64,000 nt of DNA from CBDUEV01 sp965366365 (GTDB lineage Bacteria; Actinomycetota; Acidimicrobiia; Spongiisociales; JAENVV01), in contig CBDUEV010000002.1 in assembly GCA_965366365.1 (NCBI GenBank), forward strand, positions 51,287 to 115,286, written 5' to 3'. The position numbers and the translations under genes were made by a program. Below are positions 43,799 to 52,094 of this stretch, piece after piece (within the stretch, counting starts at the first letter, position 1; every line of letters begins with the position of its first letter). The notes beneath the pieces are model-generated. The model was not told the origin of the DNA and did no database searches. It saw only the letters and a list, made by a program, of their open reading frames with translations.

Positions 43799-45475
43799 TC
43801 AGGGAACCTCGAGAGCGTCCGTGGCGATGGGGAACCAGCGGAGGTTCTCGAAATGCTCGGTGACGTCCAGCTCCTTCTGGCAGGGTTGCTCGGCCTCGGC
43901 CGCCGTCAGGGCGTCCCGGGCTTCGTCGAGGTACTCGGCCAGGCGAGACTCCGGCTCGGTGATCCGTCGGTCCCGGTACGCCAGTGCCCCTGATTCGTAG
44001 GAGAGGTCTCCAAGACTGAGCGGCGGGGCGGCGAGGCCGTCCTTGTGACGCCACAAGGCCGTGTGCGGATCGAACGTGTAACAGGCGAGCAGTTTCCAGC
44101 CCTCGTTGGCGATGAGGTGGACCGCCGCCAGGATGAATTGGAACGTCTCCTCGGAGATGAAATAGTTGAAGTTGACGCGCACCCACCCCGGCTTGATGCC
44201 TTCGCAGCCCCGGGTGATCTCCTGCTCGTACTCGTGGGACGTGTCGAGGCTGATTCCGAGCAGCCGGTGCCCGTAGGGACCCGCACACGAGCACCCGCCG
44301 CGCGACTGAATGCCGAACAGGTCGTTGAGCAGGGCGACCACGAAGTTGTGGTGGAGGTAGCGGTCGCCGAACCGGACCACGAAAGAGACGATGGACAGCC
44401 GTTCGGCTTTGGGATTGCCGAGGATCGCGATGTTCGGGTTGTCGCCCCACGATGCGATGGCCCGCTCGATGAATCCTTCTTCGAGTTCTCTGATGCGATC
44501 GGAACCGACGGCCAGCTTGAGCTGGAACACCATGCCGGCTCGGATCGACTCGACGATGGCCGGCGTGCCGCCTTCTTCCCGATGCTCCTTGTCCTCCAGA
44601 TAGAGGTGCTCCTGCATGTTCACATAGGCGACGGTCCCCCCGCCGGGCACCGACGGGACGCGGTTCTGGAGGAGCTCCTTCCGAACCACCAGCACGCCCG
44701 GCGTTCCCGGCCCTCCGATCATCTTGTGCGGACTGATGAAGATGGCGTCCTTGTAGGCCAGCGGGTCGTCCCCGGTCGGATCCATGTCGATCCCGACGTA
44801 GGGTGCCGCCGCCGCGAAATCCCAGAAGGAGAGGGCGCCGTGCTCGTGGAGGAGGCTCGAGATGCTCCGAACGTCCGACAAGATCCCCGTCACGTTGGAT
44901 GCGGCCGAGAAGCTCCCGATCTTGAGGGTGCGGTTGTCGTGCTTGGTCAGCTCGGTTCGCAGGTGCTCGAGATCGATGTGGCCGTCGGCGTCCTCGTCGA
45001 TCTGGACGACATCGGCGATGGACTCCCGCCACGGCAGCTCGTTCGAGTGGTGTTCGAACGGGCCGATGAACACGACCGGCCGCTCGGCTGGAGGGATCTG
45101 CTCTGCGAGATGGTACCGATCGTCCAACTCGGCCGGCAGCCGCAACCCGAGAATGGTGACCAGGCGATCGATCGCTCCGGTCGCGCCGGAGCCGCAGAAA
45201 ATGACGGCGTGCTCATTCGTGGCTCCGACACCCGCCCGGATGATGGTGCGGGCATCCTCGCGGAACCGGGTCGTCTGCAAGCCGGTCCCCGACGTCTCGG
45301 TATGGGTGTTGGCGTACAGGGGCAGAACCGCATCGCGGATGAAATCCTCGATGAACGACAGAGACCGTCCGGACGCCGTGTAGTCGGCGTACGTGACCCG
45401 GCGCGGACCAAAGGGACCGGCCACCGCTTCCTCCGATCCGATGACCGAGCCTCGGATCGTTTCGATGATGTCCAT
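43799..45475 (-). CDS. Class V PLP-dependent aminotransferase (cysteine desulfurase-like)
   Basis: 558 residues from the ATG at 45475 (MDIIETIRGSVIGSEEAV). The PLP lysine is in DAIFISPHKMIGGPGTPGVLVV and the cofactor ring-stacking region is EHHSNELPW. The aspartate lies in LSFWDFAAAAPYVGID. The length and C-terminal extension exceed SufS/IscS. The RGGCSCAGPYGH segment carries cysteines where desulfurases have their active loop. It could be a desulfurase or a selenocysteine-lyase-like enzyme; the exact reaction is not deducible. The longer upstream frame runs through the repeat cluster and is rejected. Confidence 0.85.
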   Translation of the reverse strand: MDIIETIRGSVIGSEEAVAGPFGPRRVTYADYTASGRSLSFIEDFIRDAVLPLYANTHTETSGTGLQTTRFREDARTIIRAGVGATNEHAVIFCGSGATGAIDRLVTILGLRLPAELDDRYHLAEQIPPAERPVVFIGPFEHHSNELPWRESIADVVQIDEDADGHIDLEHLRTELTKHDNRTLKIGSFSAASNVTGILSDVRSISSLLHEHGALSFWDFAAAAPYVGIDMDPTGDDPLAYKDAIFISPHKMIGGPGTPGVLVVRKELLQNRVPSVPGGGTVAYVNMQEHLYLEDKEHREEGGTPAIVESIRAGMVFQLKLAVGSDRIRELEEGFIERAIASWGDNPNIAILGNPKAERLSIVSFVVRFGDRYLHHNFVVALLNDLFGIQSRGGCSCAGPYGHRLLGISLDTSHEYEQEITRGCEGIKPGWVRVNFNYFISEETFQFILAAVHLIANEGWKLLACYTFDPHTALWRHKDGLAAPPLSLGDLSYESGALAYRDRRITEPESRLAEYLDEARDALTAAEAEQPCQKELDVTEHFENLRWFPIATDALEVP

Positions 45476-45491
45476 GGTGCGCGATGGTAGC

Positions 45492-45660
45492 GGCACCTCC
45501 GGGCAGAGCCCCGAGGTGCCGTTGCAGAATCCTTTGGATTCTGCGCTCAACAGAGCAGCGCCCGGGCAGAGCCCCGAGGTGCCGCTCAGGCGGAATCCTT
45601 TGGATTCTGCGCTCGACCGAGCAGAGCCCGGGCAGAGCCAGGAGGGGCCGCTCAGGCGGA
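45492..45660. repeat. Tandem repeat cluster with internal hairpins
   Basis: Three tandem units start at 45500 (63 bp), 45563 (66 bp) and 45629 (32-bp partial). Each begins CGGGCAGAGCC and the full ones contain GAATCC-TTT-GGATTC, a 6-9-bp stem with a three-base loop (e.g. 45524-45544). The first is preceded by GGCACCTCCGGG pairing with CCCCGAGGTGCC (45492-45520, one mismatch). The cluster lies between the M50 stop and the aminotransferase start and overlaps the last codons of the M50 gene. It may be a REP-like element that doubles as terminator. Confidence 0.75.
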
Positions 45661-46344
45661 TTGACGGCTGGTCACCTCTGCCAGGTTCCGGATGGCGAAG
45701 AAGAGGACGATGATCGGGCCGAACGTGCTCCCCAGACGGTCGTAGAGGATCCAGGCGACCAAGGCGGCCACCAGTAGTCCGATGATGGCCGCATGGAAGC
45801 GTCCTCTCCCTGGAACGATCTTCTCGAGGACCTCGGCCAGCAAGGTCGATCCGTCCAAACCGCCGATCGGAAGGAGGTTGACGGCCCCCCACACGAAACT
45901 GACCCACACGAACGCCGCCAAGAAGAACGCCACCGGGCTGAGCAGTTGAGCGTCGCCCAGATAGACCCTCCACGGGGTATCGATCACGAATCTGGTCGCC
46001 TCACCGAACCAGCCGAGCTTCGCCAGGCCGAAGACCAACAAGGCGACGGCGATCTCCACCACCGATCCGGCCAGAGCGACGACGAAACGCCGCCATCCTT
46101 TGGTTGGGCCCCTCCACATCGTCAGACCGCCCAACGCATAGAGGCTGATCCGCTCGACCCGACCCCCGACGCGTTCAGCCATCACGGCGTGGCCCAGCTC
46201 GTGAATCACGATCGAGAGGATGGCCGCCACCATCCACATGACCACCGAAACCGGCGTGAGCCCGCTGTTCATGACGAAGACAGCCAGGATGAGCACAGTC
46301 CAGCTGATCTCCAGCGGGAACCCAAAGAAATCGAAGCGCAACAA
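45652..46344 (-). CDS. M50-family site-2 protease, membrane metalloprotease
   Basis: 230 residues from a TTG at 46344, two bases past the upstream gene's TGA, with GAGGAA upstream. HELGH in LSIVIHELGHAVMAERVGG gives two zinc ligands. The third ligand lies in NLLPIGGLDGSTL, the NPDG-like motif of the family. About five transmembrane helices. Site-2 proteases cut transmembrane anchors, for instance of anti-sigma factors. No PDZ or CBS domain is present. The substrate is unknown. Confidence 0.9.
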   Translation of the reverse strand: MLRFDFFGFPLEISWTVLILAVFVMNSGLTPVSVVMWMVAAILSIVIHELGHAVMAERVGGRVERISLYALGGLTMWRGPTKGWRRFVVALAGSVVEIAVALLVFGLAKLGWFGEATRFVIDTPWRVYLGDAQLLSPVAFFLAAFVWVSFVWGAVNLLPIGGLDGSTLLAEVLEKIVPGRGRFHAAIIGLLVAALVAWILYDRLGSTFGPIIVLFFAIRNLAEVTSRQSA

Positions 46345-46346
46345 CC

Positions 46347-47354
46347 TCAGTATTCCTCGTCGGGTCGGCGTTGTTTGCTGGGCTGGACTCGCGGTGGCTC
46401 GCCTGGCTGTTTCGGGTAGTGCGGCGGCCAGGGTGCATCGCCCTGGCCGTTGGCGTCATCGCGCACCACCCATTCGAGCAGTGTGTCGATTCGGCTCGTG
46501 GTGGCGTCGATCGCCGCGGTGAGATCGCCCACTCGCCGATAGCGATCCTCGAACCCCCCCTTCATGGGGAAGTCCTCGAGGTGCACGTCGGCCAGCTCGT
46601 CCCATGTGAACGGCGTGGACACGAACCCGGTGGGCCGGACACCGTATGCCGACGATACGGTCTTGTCCTGCGCCATCTGGTTGAAATCGATGAAGATGCC
46701 GTTCCGTTCCTCTTTCCACCATGCAGTGGTTATCAGTTCGGGCTCCCTCCGCTCCAGCTCCCGGGCCAGGGCCAGGACCGCCCTGCGGACCTGGAAGAAA
46801 TCCCAGATCGGCTCGAGACGCACATAGACGTGGATCCCTCGACTCCCCGACGTCTTCGGCCAGCCCAGCATGCCCAACTCATCGAGCAGCTCCTTCGTGG
46901 CGGCAGCCGCCTTGCGGACATCCTCGAAATCGAATCCGGGGGTGGGATCGAGATCGATCCGCAACTCGTCGGGGTGATCGATGTCCTCGGCCCGTACCGG
47001 CCACGGGTGAAAGTCCAGGCAGCCCAGCTGGGCGAGTCTGATGACGTCGGCCTGGGTGCGGGGAACGTTCATCACCCCGGGACGCTGGGAGGGGAACCGC
47101 ATGTCCACGGTGTCGAACGGCGTGTTCTTGGCCGCACGCTTGTGGTACACCGGCGGCTCGCCGACACCCTTCATATACCGCTTGAGCATCGTGGGCCGGC
47201 CCTGAATACCGCGAGCCGCTCCCTCCGCGCACAGGAGGAAATGCTCGATGACATCCATCTTCGTCCACCCCCGTTCCGGGAAGACGACCCGTCCCGGACT
47301 GGAGACCCGTACGGCTTCGCCGTCGATCTCCACCGTGGTCTCATCCTTCGCCAT
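46347..47354 (-). CDS. LigD-type polymerase (PrimPol) domain protein
   Basis: 335 residues from the ATG at 47354 (MAKDETTVEIDGEAVRVSSPGRVVFPERGWTKMDVIEHF). It has the archaeo-eukaryotic primase fold of the LigD polymerase domain. HPDELRIDLDPTPGF carries the two metal-binding aspartates. KTSGSRGIHVYVRL, RNGIFIDFNQMAQDKTVSSAYGVRP and TPFTWDEL follow. Nuclease and ligase domains are absent, so it is a stand-alone polymerase for end-joining or gap-filling. No Ku gene is in the window. It overlaps translationally with the M50 gene. Confidence 0.9.
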   Translation of the reverse strand: MAKDETTVEIDGEAVRVSSPGRVVFPERGWTKMDVIEHFLLCAEGAARGIQGRPTMLKRYMKGVGEPPVYHKRAAKNTPFDTVDMRFPSQRPGVMNVPRTQADVIRLAQLGCLDFHPWPVRAEDIDHPDELRIDLDPTPGFDFEDVRKAAAATKELLDELGMLGWPKTSGSRGIHVYVRLEPIWDFFQVRRAVLALARELERREPELITTAWWKEERNGIFIDFNQMAQDKTVSSAYGVRPTGFVSTPFTWDELADVHLEDFPMKGGFEDRYRRVGDLTAAIDATTSRIDTLLEWVVRDDANGQGDAPWPPHYPKQPGEPPRVQPSKQRRPDEEY

Positions 47355-47486
47355 GCCAGGACGATACCCCGCCGGGCCGACCGGCTGCGGATCCTCCGGC
47401 AGGGAGGAGCGACCCGGGTTGCGCGGCCCAGGCAGAACCGTCCTCCGCCTCTGGACGGGCATCGCCGAGCGCAGGATCCTGAGATT

Positions 47487-47563
47487 GCCAGCGGGTGAGA
47501 CCCCCACGGAAAGCCCCGGGCGAAACCGGCAGAGCGAGCAGGGTTCGAGTCCCTGCGCTGGCG
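47487..47563 (+). ncRNA. Candidate structured RNA, tRNA-like / HEARO (omega-RNA)-like
   Basis: A closing 7-bp stem, GCCAGCG (47487-47493) with CGCTGGC (47556-47562), encloses three hairpins: GGG-TGAGA-CCC, CCGG-GCGAAA-CCGG and CAGGG-TTCGAGT-CCCTG (47539-47555). The last is a perfect tRNA-type T-arm. D and anticodon arms do not fit a tRNA. The order TGAGAC, then a CCGG hairpin with a GAAA loop, then a CAGGG/CCCTG hairpin recalls the HEARO/omega-RNA scaffold of IscB/IsrB elements. No IscB ORF is adjacent. It sits in the 308-bp gap 47355-47662. Further hairpins flank it (CCGTCC/GGACGG at about 47440-47458 and GCGCC/GGCGC at about 47595-47607). Confidence 0.45.
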
Positions 47564-47662
47564 CTCCCACCCCTGCCACGACGCTGGAGAGGCGCCACGG
47601 GCGCTGTCGAGTGGGTTTCAGGATGTGCATAGGCGCTCCCGCTTGGGTACCATTTTCGGTTC

Positions 47663-48472
47663 GTGAAGAAAACGCTGGATTCTTCCGTGGTCCGAGTCGT
47701 GTTGGGCGCTGTGGTTTTGGCCCTCGGCATCGGGTCCGCTCGCGTTGTCGTCTCCTCTGCTGAAGTCGATGAGCAGTCGGCCGCGCCCACCCCGTCCGTC
47801 GCCTCCACGGTAGAGCTCCCCGAGAATCTCGGTTCGGTTGCTGGGCTGGTAGCCGGGCTCGACCTCGTTGAGCCGACCAACCCGACGACCGCCGAACGCC
47901 GGGCGACCGAGATGGCGGATGCGCGCACGGCGCAGGCCGCCGCGGCAGCCGCAGGCAGTGCTTCGACCAGTGTTCCGGATAGCACGACCACGTCCCTCGA
48001 GGACGAGACGACCACGACCACTGCCCCACCCGAGACCATCACCACGGCCGCCCCGGTGGCGACCACGACGACGACCGCTCCGCCGGAAACCACCACCACG
48101 ACGACCGCTCCGCCGGAGACCACGACCACAACGACCCCTCCGGTCGAGACCACCACCACGACGGTGGCGACCGGGTCGTATACGGGGGTGCTCAGCGAGG
48201 CGCAGGCCCTGGAACTCTTCTCGATGTACTTCTCGGGTTCGGATGTCGACACTGCCATGCGGGTCGCCAAGTGCGAAAGCTCTTACAACACGGATGCCTA
48301 CAACCCGGCCGGGTACGGTGGCCTCTTCCAACACAGCATCGACTACTGGCCTGACCGAGCGGCACAGGCCGGTTGGGCAGGTGCCTCGATCTACGACGGA
48401 GAGGCGAATACCGCCGTGACAGCCTGGCTCGTTTCAGCCAACGGCGGTTGGAGTGCCTGGCCCAACTGCTGA
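47663..48472 (+). CDS. Secreted muralytic protein, Rpf/transglycosylase-like
   Basis: 269 residues from a GTG at 47663. An N-terminal signal-anchor (about 10-28) is followed by a low-complexity stretch rich in Thr, Pro and Glu (about 105-170) with repeated APPETTTTT units. The C-terminal lysozyme-like domain (about 175-269) contains the catalytic-type glutamate in VAKCESSYNTDAYNPAGYGGLFQHS. It resembles actinobacterial resuscitation-promoting factors and SLT-type transglycosylases that cleave peptidoglycan. It would be extracellular and held near the wall by the extended linker. Confidence 0.88.
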   Translation: MKKTLDSSVVRVVLGAVVLALGIGSARVVVSSAEVDEQSAAPTPSVASTVELPENLGSVAGLVAGLDLVEPTNPTTAERRATEMADARTAQAAAAAAGSASTSVPDSTTTSLEDETTTTTAPPETITTAAPVATTTTTAPPETTTTTTAPPETTTTTTPPVETTTTTVATGSYTGVLSEAQALELFSMYFSGSDVDTAMRVAKCESSYNTDAYNPAGYGGLFQHSIDYWPDRAAQAGWAGASIYDGEANTAVTAWLVSANGGWSAWPNC

Positions 48473-48526
48473 CGAGGCCGTCGCGGCCACCCGGCCGTTC
48501 CGACCCTGACCCAAACGGAGACCCAC

Positions 48527-49087
48527 TTGGCTGTCATCGACATTGCCGGCTTCATCGCCGACCTGAAAGACCACGCCATCGACCATGGCTTCCATGTCCA
48601 CGACGAGCGGCATTTCATAGAGACCTACACACTCACCCAGTCGTGGGAAATCGTCATGCACCCAGAAGAGGCCTGTGGAGGCTCGCTCGACCTCCATGCC
48701 GCCCTCGAGGTCGATCCCCGGGTCCTGCTCGGTTTCGAGGATCACGTGGCCACCATGGGAGACGAGGTCGAGGAACCCGACGCCTCGTTTCGGCTGAGCC
48801 TGTTTTTCAACTGGGGCCTGCCGCCTCTCCGCCAACCACCCGATCTCCTGGTCCTGTCGACCGAGCTGGCCGGTTTGGCCGGAATGGATCTTCCCCTCGA
48901 GGTCTCCGCTATCGATTCCTTCGCCGCGGTCACCGACGCCCCTGAGCGCCGGTTGGGAATCGTGGGGCGGGTTGACGTGTCCCTCGCCGAACTCTTCATG
49001 GGGCGAGAGCAGCTCTGCGCCCAACTCGACCTCGCCCACGAGGTCTCGCTCTATCTCACCGAGCGTGCCGAGGACTGGATCGACTGA
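48527..49087 (+). CDS. Conserved hypothetical protein
   Basis: 186 residues from a TTG at 48527 with ACGGAG seven bases upstream. It is soluble, acidic and rich in aromatic residues, with no recognised domain (HVHDERHFIETYTLTQSWEIVMHPEEACGGSLDLHAALEVDP). It has no signal peptide. It lies 54 bp downstream of the muralytic protein in the same direction. The coding frame is long and clean, but function is unknown. Confidence 0.7.
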   Translation: MAVIDIAGFIADLKDHAIDHGFHVHDERHFIETYTLTQSWEIVMHPEEACGGSLDLHAALEVDPRVLLGFEDHVATMGDEVEEPDASFRLSLFFNWGLPPLRQPPDLLVLSTELAGLAGMDLPLEVSAIDSFAAVTDAPERRLGIVGRVDVSLAELFMGREQLCAQLDLAHEVSLYLTERAEDWID

Positions 49088-49109
49088 CCTCGGCCCTGCC
49101 GACGGTTGC

Positions 49110-49721
49110 TTACGGGTTGAACTCGGCGAAGAGGTCGGCTCCGACCGTGACGATGAAGATGATGTACACGACGATGAGCAGCAGGTACAGCAAGGCCATA
49201 ACTCCGGTGATGGTGAAGTACGTCGAGATCTTCTCGGTGGCGGTGATCAGGTCTTGGCGGCGTCCTGAGGCGCGGGCGCTCTCGAGTGCCTTGTTCGCCT
49301 GAAAGAGCAAGACGCCGATCCAGATCGGTAGCCAGGCAAAGATGAGACCGACGATGGTGATGCCGGTCAGGACCCCCGCCAGGATCGCCATGCTGGCCGG
49401 AAGGATCAGCCACAGTGGCTTCGGCATCTTCAAGGCGATGTCCTTGACGGGCACCAGGTCCCCGCCTGCTCCGGCGGTCACGGAGCCTGACCCGAACGGA
49501 CTCTGGACCGCCGTCGGGGCGGCCGCAATCGGCGCAGGTGCCGCCGAGGCCGTAGTGGCGGGGCTGAGGCTGCCGTCTCCGACGGCCGCCCACTCTGCCA
49601 TGCCCTCGGTCCAGTAGTGATCGGTGGACGTGACTTCGCCTCGGGCGATGAGTGCCCGCAGTTCGGTCTCGGGGACGGGACCTTGCCGGCTGCCCAATTT
49701 GGTGTAGTAGTAGTCCGCCAC
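49110..49721 (-). CDS. GYF_2/DUF4339-domain membrane protein
   Basis: 203 residues from the GTG at 49721, after AAAGGAG. The N-terminal DUF4339 domain (about 1-50) reads ADYYYTKLGSRQGPVPETELRALIARGEVTSTDHYWTEGMAEWAAVGD. A Pro/Ala linker then leads to a C-terminal part with two transmembrane helices (WLILPASMAILAGVLTGITIVGLIFAWLPIWIGVLLF and GVMALLYLLLIVVYIIFIVTV). DUF4339 domains may bind proline-rich peptides; the protein is likely a small envelope or trafficking factor. The longer frame upstream is discarded. Confidence 0.85.
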   Translation of the reverse strand: MADYYYTKLGSRQGPVPETELRALIARGEVTSTDHYWTEGMAEWAAVGDGSLSPATTASAAPAPIAAAPTAVQSPFGSGSVTAGAGGDLVPVKDIALKMPKPLWLILPASMAILAGVLTGITIVGLIFAWLPIWIGVLLFQANKALESARASGRRQDLITATEKISTYFTITGVMALLYLLLIVVYIIFIVTVGADLFAEFNP

Positions 49722-49865
49722 GTGCGCTCCTTTGGCCTTCTGCTCCACCACCAGTGTATTGGGTCGTCCCGGCCGTCTCCGCCTTTCTCGATCCCCGACT
49801 GTCGGGGCCGGCCCGGGGAAGTACTGACCGTGGCGCGACAACGGCGATCGGTAGGCTGACCGCCG

Positions 49866-50363
49866 ATGGATGAACCCAAGTTCGACGGCCAGATCTTCCT
49901 CGACACGTTCCGCAACGTTGCTTCGTCGGTGACCGCCGTCACGACCTATTCGGAGAGCGGGGAGCCGCGCGGGCTGACCGTGAGCTCTTTCGCCTCCGTC
50001 AGCCTGGACCCGCCGCTGGTGCTCGTCTGCATCGGTGACGAATCGAACTCCTTGGATGCGCTGTACTCCCATGGCGGCTTCACCATCAATTTCCTCGCCG
50101 AGGGCACCGCAGCGACGGCTCTGCTCCTGGCCTCGCCCGATAACGACAAGTTCGACGAGGTTCGCTACGTCGCCCCCGCCCATCCCGTGGCGGGACCGGT
50201 CCTCACCGAGGTTGCGTTCGCTTTCTTCGAGTGTCGAACGCAAGAAGCCATCGACGCCGGAGACCACTGGATCTTCATCGGGCGCATCCTGACGGGCGAC
50301 GTCCTGGACGACCGACCTCCCCTCGTCTACCACCGGCGCACATTCGTGCGGGTTCGAGAGTGA
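49866..50363 (+). CDS. Flavin reductase family protein
   Basis: 165 residues. It opens with LDTFRNVASSVTAVTTYSESGEPRGLTVSSFASVSLDPPLVLVCIG, the FMN-binding split-barrel motif of two-component flavin reductases. FTINFLAEG and the HxxxxF pair near the end complete the fold. It supplies reduced flavin to a monooxygenase, or reduces flavins non-specifically. The partner could be the LLM oxidoreductase at 50430, but that enzyme is expected to use F420, so the link is uncertain. Confidence 0.92.
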   Translation: MDEPKFDGQIFLDTFRNVASSVTAVTTYSESGEPRGLTVSSFASVSLDPPLVLVCIGDESNSLDALYSHGGFTINFLAEGTAATALLLASPDNDKFDEVRYVAPAHPVAGPVLTEVAFAFFECRTQEAIDAGDHWIFIGRILTGDVLDDRPPLVYHRRTFVRVRE

Positions 50364-50429
50364 TCAGGAGCGTCGGCCCGGCCGGGCGTTTCCGATCTGG
50401 CGAGAAAGCGGTTCGCTAGCGTCCCCATC

Positions 50430-51923
50430 ATGCGGATCGTGACTCCTTGTCTCGTGATCCTGGTGGGTGCAGCGGGATCGGGTAAATCCACCTGGGTGGC
50501 GCTCAACTTCGCGCCTCATGAGATCGTCAGTTCAGACGAGTTACGCGCCGTAGCAGGGATCGACGAGAACGATCAGACAGCCAGCACCGACGCTTTCTTC
50601 CTCCTCGACGAGATCGTGCGCCGCCGCCTGGCTCGCCGGCTGACCACGGTCATCGACACCACCGGCCTGGACGCTCCGTCCAGAGCCGGATACCGGGATC
50701 TGGCCCGGTCCAAGGACATGTCGACCTACGTGGTTGCCTTCGACACCCCAGCCGCCCTTTGTCACACCCGCAACCAGCTGCGCACTCATCCGATACCGAA
50801 GGCCGTCCTGAATCGGCAGCTCTCGGCGTACAAGAAGACCCGAATCGACATCGAGTCGGAGGAATTCGACGGGCTGATCGTCATCGAGCCGAGCCAGGAC
50901 AAGGTCGCACTGCCAAAGGGGCCACCTGCGATGGCTACAGCGGACGCAGGCGCCAGGAACCAGGCTCGCCAGCCCGTCGGATTGCGGTTCGGGTTGCAGG
51001 TTTCTTCGTTTCGGTGGCCAGACGATTCGTCGACCACGAGGCAACACCTGACAACCATCGCCACCGCGGCCGAGGCGGCCGGTTTCGAGAGTCTGTGGCT
51101 GATGGATCACTTCCGGCAGATTCCCCAAGTGGGCCGGGCGTGGGACGACATGCTCGAGCCGTATGTGACGCTGGCATTCTTGGCCGGCGTGACGACCGAG
51201 ATTCGTCTCGGAGCGCTCGTTACCGCGGTCGGCTATCGCAATCCGGCTCTGCTCGGGAAGATGCTGGCCACCCTCGACGTCCTGACTGAAGGCAGAGCCA
51301 TGTGTGGGTTGGGTATCGGTTGGTTCGAACAGGAGGCGCGCGCCTACGGATACGACTTCCCAGAAGCTGCGGTCCGGTACGAGCTATTGGAGGACGCACT
51401 CCGACTTCTCCCGCTCTTGTGGGGACCCGGATCTCCTGCCTACTCCGGCCACCACATCGACGTGCCGGAGGCGATGGGTTACCCGCGACCGATCCAGGAC
51501 CCGATCCCCATCGTGGTCGGCGGCTCGGGCGAGCGCCGGACGCTGCGATTGGTCGCCGAGTACGCCGACTACTGCAACCTGTTCGGAGATCCGGACACCG
51601 TGCGAAACAAGATCGCCGTCCTGGCCGACCATTGCCGTGCCGTTGAGAGGGATCCGGCCGAGATCGTTGTCAGCCATCTCGGCTCCTGTCTCGTAGGGGC
51701 CGACCAAGAGCACGTGACCTCCTTGCTCGACCACCACCGCCCGCGGACCATGGACAGGGCTCAGTTCGCCGAGATCAGCAAGGCCGGCACAGTGGTCGAA
51801 CAGATCGGGCGGTATCGCCTGCTGGCCGACGCCGGCGTGCAGCTGGCCATCGTCACCATGCCCAATGTGGCCGAGCCGGGGGCTATTGAACGCTTCGGAG
51901 AAGTGATCGCAGCCTTCTCCTAG
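50430..51923 (+). CDS. Fusion of P-loop kinase and LLM-class oxidoreductase
   Basis: 497 residues. Residues 1-170 are a P-loop NTPase of the polynucleotide-kinase/adenylate-kinase-like type (Walker A GAAGSGKST at 13-21, then SSDELRA and VIDTTGLDAPSRAGYRDLA). A linker of about 15 residues follows. From about 183 to the end comes a luciferase-like monooxygenase-fold F420-type oxidoreductase (RFGLQVSSFRWPDD, GFESLWLMDHFRQIP, LGALVTAVGYRNPALLGKMLATLDVLTEGRAMCGLGIGWFEQEA, IPIVVGGSGERRTLRLVAEYADYCNLFG). The frame is continuous, so this is a true fusion. It might phosphorylate a nucleotide-like substrate and reduce it, or couple two steps of cofactor chemistry; function unknown. Confidence 0.85.
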   Translation: MRIVTPCLVILVGAAGSGKSTWVALNFAPHEIVSSDELRAVAGIDENDQTASTDAFFLLDEIVRRRLARRLTTVIDTTGLDAPSRAGYRDLARSKDMSTYVVAFDTPAALCHTRNQLRTHPIPKAVLNRQLSAYKKTRIDIESEEFDGLIVIEPSQDKVALPKGPPAMATADAGARNQARQPVGLRFGLQVSSFRWPDDSSTTRQHLTTIATAAEAAGFESLWLMDHFRQIPQVGRAWDDMLEPYVTLAFLAGVTTEIRLGALVTAVGYRNPALLGKMLATLDVLTEGRAMCGLGIGWFEQEARAYGYDFPEAAVRYELLEDALRLLPLLWGPGSPAYSGHHIDVPEAMGYPRPIQDPIPIVVGGSGERRTLRLVAEYADYCNLFGDPDTVRNKIAVLADHCRAVERDPAEIVVSHLGSCLVGADQEHVTSLLDHHRPRTMDRAQFAEISKAGTVVEQIGRYRLLADAGVQLAIVTMPNVAEPGAIERFGEVIAAFS

Positions 51924-51943
51924 GGCGAAGGGGTACGAACGCG

Positions 51944-51981
51944 AAGGAGCCCCGGGTCGGGGGGGAGACCTGGGACTCCTT
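51944..51981 (+). terminator. Hairpin after the kinase-LLM fusion gene
   Basis: Left arm 51944-51958 (starting AAGGAGCC) and right arm 51967-51981 (ending GACTCCTT) pair over 15 positions with one mismatch and one G-U. The loop is GGGGGGGA. Confidence 0.7.
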
Positions 51982-52094
51982 GTACTGCCTGCCGGGGAGG
52001 GAGGAACCAGCAGTAGTTCGCTTGTTGGGAAAGTTAGCCCAGTCCGGCCGGCCGACAACAGGGACGGACTGCCCGTGTCGAGGGACGAATGACC

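Noticed and set aside
43799..45973. 724-residue version of the class V aminotransferase
   Set aside because: Its extra N-terminus is a translation of the repeat cluster and of the opposite side of the M50 gene. Homology starts at the ATG at 45475.
47487..47563. Canonical tRNA gene
   Set aside because: Acceptor-like stem and T-arm fit, but the D-arm and the anticodon arm do not follow tRNA rules, so I list it as a structured RNA candidate only.
48000..48180. CRISPR-like repeats in the muralytic-protein gene
   Set aside because: The repeats are Thr/Pro codons in a coding frame with no spacers of constant size.
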